A DNA stretch of 64,000 bases. Source: Heliocidaris tuberculata. Its lineage: Eukaryota; Echinodermata; Echinoidea; Camarodonta; Echinometridae. The translations under genes were made by a program, and so were the position numbers. The DNA lies in NCBI GenBank assembly GCA_025618425.1, contig CM046845.1:5157577-5221576 (forward strand), given 5' to 3'. How positions within the stretch are numbered: position 1 is the first letter of the stretch; each line of letters starts with the position of its first letter. The notes below the pieces were generated by a model. It ran no database searches. It worked only from the letters and a program-made list of their open reading frames with translations, and was not told where the DNA came from. Positions 23,984 to 34,085 of the stretch are shown in pieces.

Positions 23984-25258
23984 AAGTTAAAGTAATTCAA
24001 ATCCTGGAAAGCTGTGAAAAACAACGGGATTGAATGTTATAATCATGGCAAGTAGTGACACAATAATTGTTATATGAATGACATATTTTTCCTTTACCCC
24101 ACAACCGAGAAATGTTAATGATGATTTAAATTATTGCTCTATTTTTAAATAGCAGTCAAAAAGTGAACCATTAAGCACTTTAAGACTTTCCAAAAGCCAA
24201 TATTACTGACATTAACAATTAGTCTGTTTGCATTGATACTTGCAGGTTGTTTGATTTGCTGATTAGCGTAGAGTGATCTTTGTTCAGGCAAATTAAAAGC
24301 TTAATAAAATCATGATAAACTGAGGCTAAACCTAAATGGGTATTGCTATTTTGCTCGCACACACACTAAGGCGAATGAGATGAGGCATTTTAATGTACTG
24401 TGTATATTTTGAGACTACACATCCATTACGACGTCGAATGAAGCTCTCATGTATTTTAATCAAATAAGTGACGTACATTGTCTTACTGTGCTTGGCAATG
24501 AATCATTACTTTTGATGATGATTTTGATGTTCAACAGTTCGGCACAGCCGTTGATGTCATCAGCGCTATGAAGAACAATAAAAGGCATTTACAGGGGAAC
24601 AAGTGTTTGGCTAGAATAATTGTGCAATTTAATACAATGTCTTACCTGATAGCACCGATTCGTAGTCGTTGTAATCACCGAGAGAGGCGACAAACTGCAC
24701 TGCTAACGACGATTTGCCTACCCCTGAGTCTCCCAGAACCACCACTCTAAGCGGTTTCTGTTTCTGGAGAGTTGGTAAGTCCGCAAGGGTGAGAAAAGGC
24801 AAGCTGGTGCTCCGAGTTCTTTGGTGCCTCAAGGGACTTGGCGGTCTTAGGTAATTAAGGTCCATATCATCATTGTTGTTGTTCATGAACTTCTTAAACT
24901 CGCTGTGACTTGTGTTTTTGTAATCGAAGGGGTTTGAATACTGGTAGTTGTAGTGTCGGTGCGGATGCAGCTGGTTGCTGTTGTGGTAGTTGTTGTGGTA
25001 GTGGTGGTGATGGTTTGTGTTGCGATGTGTGGTGTTCTTCTGATAGTGTCTTGGCTCGTCTGCTGTCTCTTTGGCCTGGTAGAGCTGTTCGCTGAACGAT
25101 AAATCTTCCATGGTCCAGCGGCTTTCCGGAGAATCAGCACACAGGTGTGGTTCCTCCCCGTAGAGCTTGGCCGTGATGAGCGGCTCAGATGGCGTCCTGG
25201 CTCGGCGGGGAGTTTCCGCGGCCTGGGGATCATCGAATCGGTCGGTTTCCCCCGTCAT
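9984..25258 (-). CDS. RGK-family small GTPase (Rad/Gem/Rem-like), four coding exons, 419 aa
   Basis: Join of 25258-24646, 13784-13696, 10855-10651 and 10336-9984; every intron starts GT and ends AG and the phases agree (1, 0, 1). The total is 1260 nt, ending in TAA at 9986-9984. Residues about 1-168 are a polar extension with a His/Asn-rich stretch (about 72-135) and RSTSLP at 149-154, a mode-1 14-3-3 site. The G domain follows: P-loop GDSGVGKSS (176-184), G3 replaced by DTPAYGQ (228-234), NKTD (289-292) and ETSA (317-320). A basic tail (about 338-397) and the end SKSCHVMEVL match the RGK family, which lacks a prenyl CAAX box. Known family role: membrane-associated inhibition of high-voltage-activated calcium channels through the beta subunit, and cytoskeletal control. 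An in-frame TAA at 25270-25268 sets the start. Vertebrate Rad, Gem, Rem1 and Rem2 are later duplicates, so no specific symbol is given. Family assignment is very secure. Confidence 0.95.
10337..10650 (-). other. RGK intron 3 (314 bp, phase 1)
   Basis: A short AT-rich intron with GTAAG donor and TTTTTCCAG acceptor. Nothing else is visible in it. Confidence 0.9.
10651..10855 (-). CDS. RGK gene coding exon 3 (G4 motif)
   Basis: A 205-nt exon after a pyrimidine-rich acceptor ending TTTTTCAG, closing with TTTGCAG then GTAAG. It encodes residues 235-302 plus one base, starting AEFEEREDELLQGGDAY and including ILVYSITNRRSF (beta-4 region), LRFKLQRT, VPIILVGNKTDL (G4, N289-D292) and REVPFA. The stretch from AYILVYSI to GNKTDL is the most conserved part of the RGK match, closely following vertebrate Rem and Rad. 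Confidence 0.95.
11961..11968. promoter_or_regulatory. CRE palindrome TGACGTCA (repeat unit 1)
   Basis: A perfect cAMP-response element consensus, in the same relative place as the copy 121 bp away. CREB/ATF binding is established for the motif; activity here is inferred. Confidence 0.35.
12082..12089. promoter_or_regulatory. CRE palindrome TGACGTCA (repeat unit 2)
   Basis: The second perfect copy, preserved although surrounding positions of the two repeat units have diverged. Function is inferred only. Confidence 0.35.
13696..13784 (-). CDS. RGK gene coding exon 2 (switch region to G3)
   Basis: An 89-nt exon preceded by CTTGCCTGCAG and followed by GTAAAT. It completes codon 205 as Glu and encodes ENPDEVYEKTMQIDGQEV and onward to IVDTPAYGQ (residues 205-234), ending at a codon boundary. 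YEKT..IDG aligns with the YERT..VDG stretch that follows switch I in vertebrate RGK proteins. The exon ends immediately after the atypical G3 motif. The following exon starts in phase 0, so a skipped in-frame microexon is possible in principle. However, the residue count from D228 to A250-Y251 equals that of vertebrate Rem as I recall it, so none is needed. Confidence 0.92.
15084..15333. mobile_element. 250-bp palindromic element rich in GGTGTT/AACACC
   Basis: Left end TGGGTGATTTCAAGTTC, right end GAACTTGAATTCACCCA. Inside, GTGTTGGTGTTGGTGTT is mirrored by CCAACACCAACACC. It is noncoding and has foldback/MITE architecture. It lies in RGK intron 1. Confidence 0.75.
16117..16205. repeat. Pyrimidine-rich (TTC)n tract
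   Basis: TTCTTCTTCTTCTTCTTC core within a longer T/C-only stretch, in RGK intron 1. Confidence 0.8.
16418..16555. mobile_element. 138-bp TIR element (GGGGAGCGTTTCAT family), copy B
   Basis: GGGGAGCGTTTCATCA at the left and TGATGGAACGCTCCCC at the right, with the same internal sequence as 4142-4280. Subterminal TTTTTACCGACAA and TTGTCGGTAAAAATC also pair, giving long hairpin potential. It lies in RGK intron 1. Confidence 0.85.
16950..17141 (+). mobile_element. 3' end of a LINE-like element (fragment)
   Basis: One frame reads a short LINE-like C-terminus (LVKTRLRTHQMP, stop near 16982). It is followed by a short 3' region with GAGCATCTCTAGAGATGG and GTGCGCTATATAAAATA, and an ATT-rich tail. 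This matches the layout of L2/CR1 3' ends but is too short to classify. Confidence 0.4.
17757..17855 (+). repeat. Retroelement tail: AAAGCGC...GCGCTATATAAA(ATT)n
   Basis: GGGTAATAATAATTATGA, GTAAAGCGCAGTAGAG, GCTGCGCTATATAAATGG and a clean (ATT)n tail. The same word order appears at 32940-33036. Confidence 0.55.
18457..18480. promoter_or_regulatory. Inverted pair of CACGTG E-boxes in RGK intron 1
   Basis: CACGTGTTG (18457-18465) and CAACACGTG (18472-18480) are exact inverted repeats around a 6-nt spacer. Each arm has the bHLH/bHLH-Zip consensus CACGTG. Regulatory use is inferred. Confidence 0.3.
20213..20268. repeat. (AT)n microsatellite
   Basis: About 55 bp of TA dinucleotides with one interruption, in RGK intron 1. 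Confidence 0.95.
22187..22430. repeat. Purine-rich degenerate GAA/GGA tract
   Basis: Strongly purine-biased on the plus strand over about 240 bp, hence a pyrimidine-rich stretch in the RGK pre-mRNA. It is not a clean microsatellite. Confidence 0.6.
23934..23979. repeat. (AT)n microsatellite
   Basis: About 46 bp of uninterrupted TA dinucleotides in RGK intron 1, upstream (plus-strand sense) of the exon 1 donor. Confidence 0.95.
24646..25258 (-). CDS. RGK gene coding exon 1 (N-terminal extension and P-loop)
   Basis: Encodes residues 1-204 plus the first base of codon 205. The ATG is at 25258-25256, with an in-frame TAA four codons upstream, so the reading frame cannot extend further in unspliced DNA; the next Met is residue 50. 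The context before ATG (CTTC) is weak by Kozak rules. The exon ends in CTATCAG followed by GTAAG, a strong donor. It contains an acidic, Ser/Pro-rich start, a His-rich run with HHHHYHNN, an Asn-rich patch near 126-130, the RTRSTSLP 14-3-3-type motif, and the P-loop at 176-184. The long extension fits RGK proteins, which carry a variable N-terminal arm before the G domain. Confidence 0.93.
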
Positions 25259-25469
25259 GAAGGATGATTACAAGTCACTGCTAATCAAAAAAAAAGGTGA
25301 TAGATATCTCTTCAAAGGTACACAATATACCCGGTGCAAATGCACTTTTCACAATCTGGACAAAGCCCTCGTGGGTAACAGAGCTTCAACTTCTATTTAA
25401 CTTTCTAAGGTAGATGTGAACTCCTTTCCCTAGCAAGATATTATGGTTATCTGTCAACTCGGCGGTCAC

Positions 25470-25700
25470 CGAACGCTATTTATTGCTTCTCTCGCACAGC
25501 GCGCACAGCCAGTACACTTTACGGTTGAGGTGTACAGATAATGAGTCAAATTGAGGTTTACACGTCACCCAGCCAGGATAGGGCACAGCGCACTCTACCA
25601 TTATACACTCATACACACAAACTCCGTATGCATATGCTCGTTCGCAGGGTTTGCATTTCATACCACATGACAATGGCGTTCGCTGATTGGCTGAAGAAGG
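25470..25700 (-). promoter_or_regulatory. Possible RGK promoter region
   Basis: Upstream of the start codon the minus strand has an AT-rich ATAAATAG element (25483-25476) and, about 205 bp further upstream, a CCAAT box within CAGCCAATCAG (25690-25686). Locally CG-rich patches (GCGCGC near 25497-25505) fit a promoter. The TATA match is poor and no start site can be shown, so this is a weak guess. Confidence 0.2.
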
Positions 25701-28700
25701 AGTGAGTATCTGGTGCGCAGTCGCAGTGCGTTAAAGAGGCACTCTGCGATGATAAGATTTACTGTGTGTACGGTGCGTATCGTTAAACCATCAAATCTGC
25801 GAGTCACCTCGCCTTCTGAGTCATTCGGATTTCTCAGTTTCTCTCACAATGGTCGTCTGCTTTCGAATCCAACAAAACAGCGCTATCCATTCATTCGTAA
25901 CCATTACACCAACTAAACAATCGTATATCTTTCATTACGTCAATCATCTAGTTAACCATCTCTTACCCGTCATCGTGGTTCATTGCTGGTACTAAGAATT
26001 GTCATTCTCTATATCTATGTGAAGAAAGAAACTTTAAGACTCTATAATCCGCCATCTTCTGCGAATCAATAACAACATTACTCGTGAAAAAGCAATCTTG
26101 CGTGTATCAGTTTAGTTACTTTGTTGAAAGCTCCTTCTGAATTTCTTCCAATAAAGACAATAGAGTATTACTCACAATTCTTGAGTCATCTATTATACAT
26201 ACGATGTATCATACCTACATTTTATGTCTTATTTTTCTATACAGAGATCATGGTTAGTCACTCACATTTACGTCAATTCATGATATGAATATTTAGATAT
26301 TTCAAATAGGCTTACGTCAGTCCAAATATATAGGGTTCGAAAGATGTATGTTATGATAAGCTGATCAAAACAGTAAAATACACCAAAAGGTAAATCTTAT
26401 GTCACTTGCAAAGGCAAGTACTTTCATATAATACATGCAACACATAAACTTTATGAAAAGCTTGACCGCAATAAAGAAGCATAACATTTAAATACAAGTC
26501 GCTTGGACCATGTATCACAACAAGAGATATATAACACAAGTATATAGTCAATAAAAAGAAAAAAGAAACAGTCATATAATACATGTATTATGCCTTTATT
26601 GACCATGTTAATGGTGGGAAATGATTCACAGGTATATTGTCCAATATTTGAGTTATACTCTCACAGGATTTTGTCTAGAAAGGGATCCTATTTTTATTTG
26701 TAGTAAAATGATCACATCCTCGTAATAAATTATCTTATTAACGCAAACGGGATTTTAGATCAAGGTAAATGGTGTTATTTATGTGTCATAGTTATGTCAC
26801 TCTTGTTTATGAACGGGATTTATTTTATATAATCATCCATTTTTAAACACAATTTCTTGCATAAGTAAGTAAAAGAGGTCATAATGAGAAATAAAGAAAG
26901 ACAAATCGTAGCCGCCAGTTTGTCTTTGTCTGGCCAGCATACACTTAAGATTAAAAGACTCATAGAGTCCTCTACCTCTCTCATAAAAAAAAGAAAAGAA
27001 AACGTCTTTTTATGTAATCATTTTCAAAAAGCCTAATCACAATAAGTAGAGTCTTATATAACTTGCGAAGAGTATATATTGACCTTACAAAATATCCTTG
27101 TACCTTTTTTGTTTAGAGTACATGTTTTAAGATGTTAAATGAACAAAGTGAAGATATCAAGATGTTGGATTAAGCGTATAGGATTCTGAGAAGGGAAAGC
27201 AATCTTATACAAACAAGTGTAATATGGAATGAAATAAAGTATTATATGTCCCACCAGAAATCAATAATTAATTCCAATAACATGCACTTAATAGGTATTT
27301 ATATGCATCGCAAAAAATGCATCATTCTTTTTATAGCTGGAATAATAATAGACTATGCCCCATTATCCAATATAATCAGTCGTTTCTATTTCAGTGCAGG
27401 TCCCTCTCATAGCAACCAGATGCTGATAACCATGGAAACTGGATGACATCATTCCAGGTATCACCAACTCTTTCACTGATATCAGTACAAATCTCTCTCT
27501 ACTGTCCGCACAGAGCAATTCAAGTCACACACCAACGAATCTGGAGTGTGATAATAATCGTCTATAGAGGGGCTTGTGGGAATTTCTACATGTTGAGTCA
27601 CCGAGTCACACTCGCACACCCCGCAGTGTGGCGGTCACAAATACACCTGTCTATGTGAACGTGGAAAATTGTGAATTCATCACCAAATCATTGCTTTACC
27701 GAGGATGATACATCATTACTCCCGACGTCTAAATTTAGACATAAAATGCTGGAAATTCGCTGGAAAATTCACAACCGCACCCATTTATTTTTATGATGTA
27801 AGGCTTTGGGTGTCGGCAATTATTAAGTTTGCACCAATGCTTTGGAAATGTCAACATTATCATTATAGTCTATTCCTTTTCTATGAATAAATGGGTTTTA
27901 ATGATAGCTTCGAATGATCATCGATAATCACACAAACACACCATTGCATATGAAAGATCGAGATGACAATGGACAACATTATGCGTCATTCGAGAGTGAT
28001 AAAACATTAATAAAAAATGATATTAGATGGCAAAGTTTAATTTTTAGATATTAGTAATGTCATTAAGAATGTAAACACTGGAAAAAAGGGCAAAAATGTT
28101 TTTTTGAATCCTATACCAAATTGAAAGTGAGTAAGCCTAATGAATACTTCAGCTTTAAAAAAATCCGTAGTTTCCCATGAACGAAAATTTAGCCATGAAA
28201 GAAATAGAATGTGAGTTAGTTTTGGAATATGTGTAAATTACTTTTGATATGGTATGATTCATATCCGTTTCAAAATAAAGTCATGATAACTCTGTAACAA
28301 CAATATGCGTTTAATATAGCACATTTTTCACACTTATGAAACAACGGCCCCATGCATTTCAGTTCGTGGCATGTAGTTGCAGCTCCTACATCCAGGAATA
28401 TATTTTGTAAACCAGGTAAGCATATACTTCATCTGGGTCGATTGAGAGACAAGGGACATGATGAAGTGCCTTGTCTTACAATTATCCACTATGCAGCCAG
28501 CAAAGATTCTGATATTAAATACCCCCAAGGATAAAAATTCAATATAACGGATGTAACATCATGTATAAATAGAATACATCTGTGTCATGTCTCTGTTTAT
28601 ACAAGATATATATTTATATAACGATTTTCTGTCTTATATACTCTATCTATATCTCTTTTCCCTGCTATGAATAAAATCAATCCAAATAATTTTTTTTTCC

Positions 28701-29392
28701 CAGCTATGAATAAAATCAATCTATATAAATTTCTTCCTTGTTGAATAAGCATAAGATTAGTAATCCTTCTGAGAGCTGATGATAAAATTACATATCATGT
28801 TCCTGATATTAAAAGATTTATTGTTTGTGCTTCAAATGGTAGCAGCAAAGACGGTCAATGAATAACTTTATGAAGAATGTAGAAAGACATAAGGTTTTTT
28901 TTAACATAACATCTCTACGCATATAAAACTGTTAAAATCTCCACCTCTTTGGAAAAGGCCCATCTCTCTCTCTTTGTTTTTGCTATATGATTGAAAATGG
29001 GTGTGTCTATTTTTTTTTTTTCTATCGTGAGTCATAAATATTTACAGCATGATGTATTTTAAACTTAATACTGATAATAAACATAACCAAGAGAAATTAC
29101 ACTTTTTTTCAGACAGTGTCACTGCCTGACTAAAAACTGAGATCAGAAATAAAGCGCGCATGTTTCAATCGCCACACCCGTTATGCTTTAAGATAATTGA
29201 TATATAGCAGTTAGCAAATTATTCATGGGGATTGATATACAAAATTCGTGTTCCCGCAGTAGCATGTGTAATATGCATGAGTCATAACCGTCCGTAATGC
29301 GTATACGGCTCTGCTCATTTTGCGCTTCATTTAATTTTTAGTTATAGCATGAAGCATGTATGCTGTGATATATGACATAAAAAATTTTTATA

Positions 29393-29428
29393 TATGTATC
29401 TTATATCTTAAAAGATATAAGATACATA
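29393..29428. repeat. Perfect 36-bp palindrome
   Basis: 17-nt arms TATGTATCTTATATCTT and AAGATATAAGATACATA are exact complements around AA. It could form a cruciform or small hairpin. The role is unknown. Confidence 0.9.
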
Positions 29429-29479
29429 TTTATGTATATATACATTCTCTAAAAAAAAAAAAAAAAATAAATAAAAATC

Positions 29480-29655
29480 GAGTGATCACTGACGTCACTC
29501 CCGGGGAATGAAAATAGAGTGAAAAGAGAGTGAAACTCCACTCTTTTCCTTTTAGAGACCACTTGATAGTCACTCGATATTCACTCCTAAACAAGTGATC
29601 ACTGACGTATTCCCGGGGGAGTGAAAACATAGTGAAAATTCACTCTTTGTTTTGA
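29480..29655. repeat. Imperfect direct repeat with AGTGATCACTGACGT and AGTGAAAA units
   Basis: AGTGATCACTGACGT followed by a CCCGGGG block and GTGAAAA occurs at about 29481 and about 29595. Inverted ACTCTTTTCC and GTGAAAAGAG segments lie between. A perfect TGACGTCA sits at 29490-29497. Confidence 0.6.
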
Positions 29656-31222
29656 GAGAGAGAGAGTATCTTTGTATGTAAAACATCAATATTCTGTACT
29701 GTTTTCATTACAATAATATGCTTTAATGGATAATATCGTCATAAAGGCATACTTTTTAATATGTTTAATACATCGATGTTTAAAAACAAATCTAATAGAC
29801 GAGACAGTAATTTTCATGGATATACAGGAGTGAAAATCCGCTCTTTTAAGAGTCAAATTGGGAATCACTTCGCTTTGGAGTGAAAACACATGCTTAAAGT
29901 TAATTCTTTTTTATTTTATTTTATCTCATGTCCAGAAACACAAAATAATGGATTCCACTATAAAAAGAGTAGTTCAAACCATTGCTTTAGAATGGATTCA
30001 GCTACTTTTGCAAAGGATTCTTCTGCAAAACGAAGTGTTCCCTAATAATAACCCTTTAAAAAGTGGACTTCCACGCATCTGCAGAGAGTAGGATAGGGAT
30101 AAAATTTTATTACTCTCTACTCTTCTTGAAAAGCACAAAATATAGTTAGAAGAGAGAAAGGAAGTACGTAGAGATATACTTAATAGGCACATTAAAAACA
30201 TTAAAGGTAATGTTTTGTTTTGGTATTCCCTCAAAAACTTTTCGTCAGATTGATTGGATTTTTTTTGTTGATAAATAGCAAGATACTATAGCACTACTAA
30301 GATGCTGTGAAGATTTCACCTTCTAAATTGAAATATTTGACAAACGAGAGTTATAAAATAATTCATATACCGAGCCAGGGATATAAACTCCCCAAAACGA
30401 CAGCTTGCACTATACCCTATAACGCGTGCAATAACTTGCGAGGATTGTGTATATTCCACACACAGTGACACGCATGCTATCTCCACGCGAAGCCCCGAGA
30501 CTGTTGCGTGGCGAGCCATCGGGGTGGAAAGGTCCTAGCGTAGGGCAGTATTTTACCGGGATCTAACGGTCCTTACAGCTATTTACACTAAAATTCACCG
30601 GAAATTATTGATGGAATACCTCATGTTCTCGTACCTCTTTTGATACAAGGAGAACAACATGAGACTATACTGAACACGGTTTTTTTTTCCAATTTCCTTT
30701 TTGCTACCAAAACTGTCCATGAGCTTTAACAAGTCCTAGATGTATTTTTGGTAGACAGAAATTGACAGAACCTCTTCCTCCTTCTAAGAAACACCGACTG
30801 ATTCCAAGGAGGATATACAACAAGCAGACATTGAAAATATCTAGATTACTAGCTATGTAATGGTTAAATATCATCTGCAGACCATGTCGTAACAAACAGC
30901 GTATTGAAGGGAAACGAATCTTGCAGCTGAATGCTGATAATCTAGGTGTTCTCTTCAATGAGATGCATTTTCCCAAGAAAAGGGGCCTGTTACAAAATAG
31001 AAAGGCCATCCGAAGAGGTCATAAACATACTTATATAAGGGCTGGTTGAAGATTTCAGAAGAATAAGGATGCAAAGCATAAGCGTATTTCCTTTCTAGTG
31101 TGAATTATTCGAGAAAATTTCAAAGGGCGTTCCATTTTGCCTAGTTTCCACTGGATTGGGATTGACTTTCTGAAATGATTATTGTGGTCCGGTATTTCTA
31201 TTTAAAGAAAGAGATGAGTTCT

Positions 31223-31370
31223 GGGCCCCTTCTTATAAAGAGCTGCGATTGATTCGAATCGATCGCAGCTTAAAATTAATCGCAACTGTATACTTAAGAG
31301 ATAGGAGTTGCGATTGATTTCAAGTTGCGATTGATTAAAATTAATCGCAACTCTTTATAAGACGGGGCCC
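31223..31370. mobile_element. 148-bp TIR element (GGGCCCC..CTTATAAAGAG)
   Basis: Left GGGCCCCTTCTTATAAAGAG, right CTCTTTATAAGACGGGGCCC, so the ends are near-perfect inverted repeats. Internal GCGATTGATT and AATTAATCGCAAC words repeat in both orientations. It has no coding capacity and is MITE-like. Confidence 0.8.
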
Positions 31371-32326
31371 TGCAGCAACACAAATGAATGCACTTTTGAT
31401 ATGGGTGATCGTTGTGAAAATTCCTAGCATTTAAACCCAAAATATAATACAAGAATCTCAAAAATATTATTCACCAATTGGGTAATTCAACTTTCTTAAA
31501 ACTATTTTTTTAATGGCCTCTTATCCGTTAGATAACATATAAGACACCTGTAGTTCAAAAGTGATTTCTACATGTTTACAAATTAGTTTTATTGACCTCT
31601 TGAGAATTTCGACGTTGATATTATTATGACAAAAAGTCATCACTTTTCATCAGGAAATTAGTAGCCCAATTAGTCAAATTGAAGGTTTCACGACACGAAA
31701 CAAGGGCAAGGTTCTTAGCACATCCTTCCGAATATTTTACTTTTACCGGATAAAGATGCATCAATAAGAAAATTGAATAACACGATGTTATGAAATCATA
31801 TGGCGAGTAAATTAAATCATCGTGTCCTCTTAGAGGTGTAAACTCGCAGGAGCGTTATCAGGCATTCAAAATTAACGTTTCGTCATTTATCATACATGTT
31901 TCATAAACCAAAGATCTTAAAGAAAACTTGATTTTTGAGGGAAAAATAGACGTAAGACAAATAGTACAAAATTGAAAACTGGTTCCCGCTAATGACGTCG
32001 AAACCGTCCGATGTGACAGAATTATTGAACGCCACATGACCAGATTTCAGCCAATAGGAAGCTCATTTATATATATATCCCATTTTACAGTTCTTCGTGA
32101 TATCTCCCTTCCCCCGTTTTCTTTTTTTTTATATATGGATCCCTCTCCTTCTTACGTTTCCAAAAAAGGAGAAAGGTTGGTGATGTATTTTAAGCTTCAT
32201 GTGTTTATTTTCATGAATTCCTGGTGAAACTGGATTCCACCAACTCGACGCGGATATTCGGCCATAAACAGAAGTATGTGATCTGAAAATTTTAACACCT
32301 ACTTATATAACTTAATATGCTTAATA

Positions 32327-32396
<70 letters not shown>
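32327..32396. repeat. Compound (TG)n(TA)n microsatellite
   Basis: About 20 bp of TG followed by about 50 bp of TA. Confidence 0.95.
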
Positions 32397-32397
<1 letters not shown>

Positions 32398-32833
32398 CTT
32401 ATTGTGGGTACTTCGGAGAAAAGGCAAGACAATAGCATTCTATTTTGAATTTCACTTTATTCTGCAAACCTTACATTTCATGAAAGCTTTTTAAGATTAA
32501 AATCAAAATAAGTCCATTTTAATTCACCAACGGAGTACTCACATCCATTATGACATCTTAGATGTCCTTTCTAATGGTGGCGGCGGGATGTAAACATGTT
32601 TTTGAAGAATTTCCCTTTACTTCATTTTCCGCCCCCCCCCCCCCTCTTTCTTTCCCATTATATTAATTTCTGTTCAGCTTTTACTTTAATAAGAAATCTA
32701 TTCTGTTCCACATCCTGTCTTGTTTCTCCGACTCCTTCTCCCTTTCTGATTTTTTTCTTCATTATTTCCCCTTCTCTCTCTCACCCCCCCCCCCCCCCTC
32801 TCTCTCTTTCTCATTCCCCCTCTTTCTCTCTAT

Positions 32834-33036
32834 GGATTCACCCACAATATCTAAATTTCAAACCGTCCTAAAAACATATTTGTTCAAAGCGCATTTTGAG
32901 TGAGCTATATTTTGCATTTTATAGCATCTATTCTGTCTATCCTTTTATTTTTCCTTTTTTAAAGCGCATAGAGACGTAATGGCAGTGATATGCGCTATAA
33001 AAGCATCGTATTATTTTTATTATTATTGTTATTTCT
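32834..33036 (+). mobile_element. 3' fragment of a CR1/L2-type LINE with tail
   Basis: One frame reads MDSPTISKFQTVLKTYLFKAHFE then stop (TGA at about 32900), the typical ...LKT.LF..AF end of CR1/L2-type ORF2 proteins. It is followed by AAAGCGCATAGAGACG, ATATGCGCTATAAAAGC and an ATT-rich tail. The rest of the element is absent or replaced by the C/T-rich sequence upstream. Confidence 0.55.
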
Positions 33037-33093
33037 CCCCTCCTCTCACTTTCGTCTTTGTTTCTTATTTTATTTACTTAAGAAACCCGGCTT

Positions 33094-33533
33094 ACTAGGC
33101 ACTCAGACCCAACTTCGGAAAACCGAGCACAGGTATATACTCCGAAAACGGCGTATGAATATAGAGCCCTCATCGTTCAGTGCGAGTCAGTGTGTACAAA
33201 AGGCATGGGGAAAATCTTGGAAAGTCAACCTGCCAACGATATATGTATTCTTAAAAATAATGCTGCGTGTCAAATATCTTCAAAATCCTTGAATGATTCG
33301 TCATATGAAATGACTTTCAAATGACAAACATTTGAAATAAATATATCCGCAGCATTATTTTTGAAAAATATATTATCAAGAGCAGGTCGACATTGCACGA
33401 TTTTCCTCATGCCTTTTGTACACACTGTCTCGCACTGAACGATGAGGGCTCTATATTCAACTTGCTCCATTCGCCCTTTTCGGAGTATATGCCTGTGCTC
33501 GGTTTTCCAGAGTTGGGTCTGACTGCTAGGTGC
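33094..33533. mobile_element. 440-bp foldback element
   Basis: The left arm from TACTAGGCACTCAGACCCAA is mirrored by the right arm ending GGGTCTGACTGCTAGGTG. Long blocks pair: ATAGAGCCCTCATCGTTCAG with its reverse complement, TGTACAAAAGGCATG, and AATAATGCTGCG near the centre. The arms span most of the element, with small insertions in one arm. Confidence 0.85.
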
Positions 33534-33959
33534 AAAAAAGGAGGAGCTACATCCAACGTAAAACTAAGATATCAATATCTTTTTGCAGAGAGCCAACGTC
33601 CCAGAGAATATATTCATATCAATAACAAATAAACTTAGACAGCCTTTTTCTGTGAATTATTACACTAGAATTAGGTCAATACAATACATTCCTCCTTTTT
33701 TAATGTCAGTTTTAAACAGAAAGTTTAAGATAACTGTTAAATCGTTAAATTGTATCTATTTTTGTTTTTAAAAATTGGTGTTTGTTTTTGTTGTTATCTT
33801 GGTTTTTATTTTCTTTCGTGTGTGTTTTTTCCAAAGTTTAACATTTTTCTTCAATCTAATTGTTGGTCTTCAAATCTCTGTTTTGTATATACGTAAATTA
33901 ATATATTTCTTTGTTTGTAATTTCTACAAAGGATTATATTCCTTTTTTCTGTATGTCAA

Positions 33960-34085
33960 TCTTTAAAGAAATTGTCATATACATGGCAAATGCTGACAGG
34001 GCCGTTGTGGAAAGCAGTTCTGAAACTGACATTGTTACCCTGTATAAATAAAACTGCAAATGAATAAATTAATAAATAAATACAA
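33960..34085 (+). repeat. 3' end of a LINE-like element with (AATA)n tail
   Basis: GGGCCGTTGTGGAAAGCAG, GTTACCCTGTATAAATAAA and then AATAAATTAATAAATAAATA. This closely resembles 3' UTR ends of CR1-type elements. No coding part is recognised upstream, where the sequence is T-rich. Confidence 0.4.

Larger units (their letters stand above)
13785..24645 (-). other. RGK intron 1 (10,861 bp, phase 1)
   Basis: The large first intron separates the N-terminal arm/P-loop exon from the rest of the G domain. I see no further exon in it. It contains a 250-bp palindromic element (15084-15333), a TIR element (16418-16555), two retroelement 3' tails (about 16950-17141 and 17757-17855), a paired E-box hairpin (18457-18480), (AT)n at 20213-20268 and 23934-23979, a pyrimidine tract (16117-16205) and a purine-rich tract (22187-22430). 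No G or C homopolymer longer than about 7 is present. Confidence 0.9.
25701..32830. other. Noncoding DNA 5' of the RGK gene
   Basis: AT-rich sequence without recognisable exons. It includes a perfect palindrome (29393-29428), an AGTGATCACTGACGT repeat cluster, a TIR element (31223-31370) and a TG/TA array (32327-32396), each listed separately. No long G or C homopolymers occur before 32630. Confidence 0.6.
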
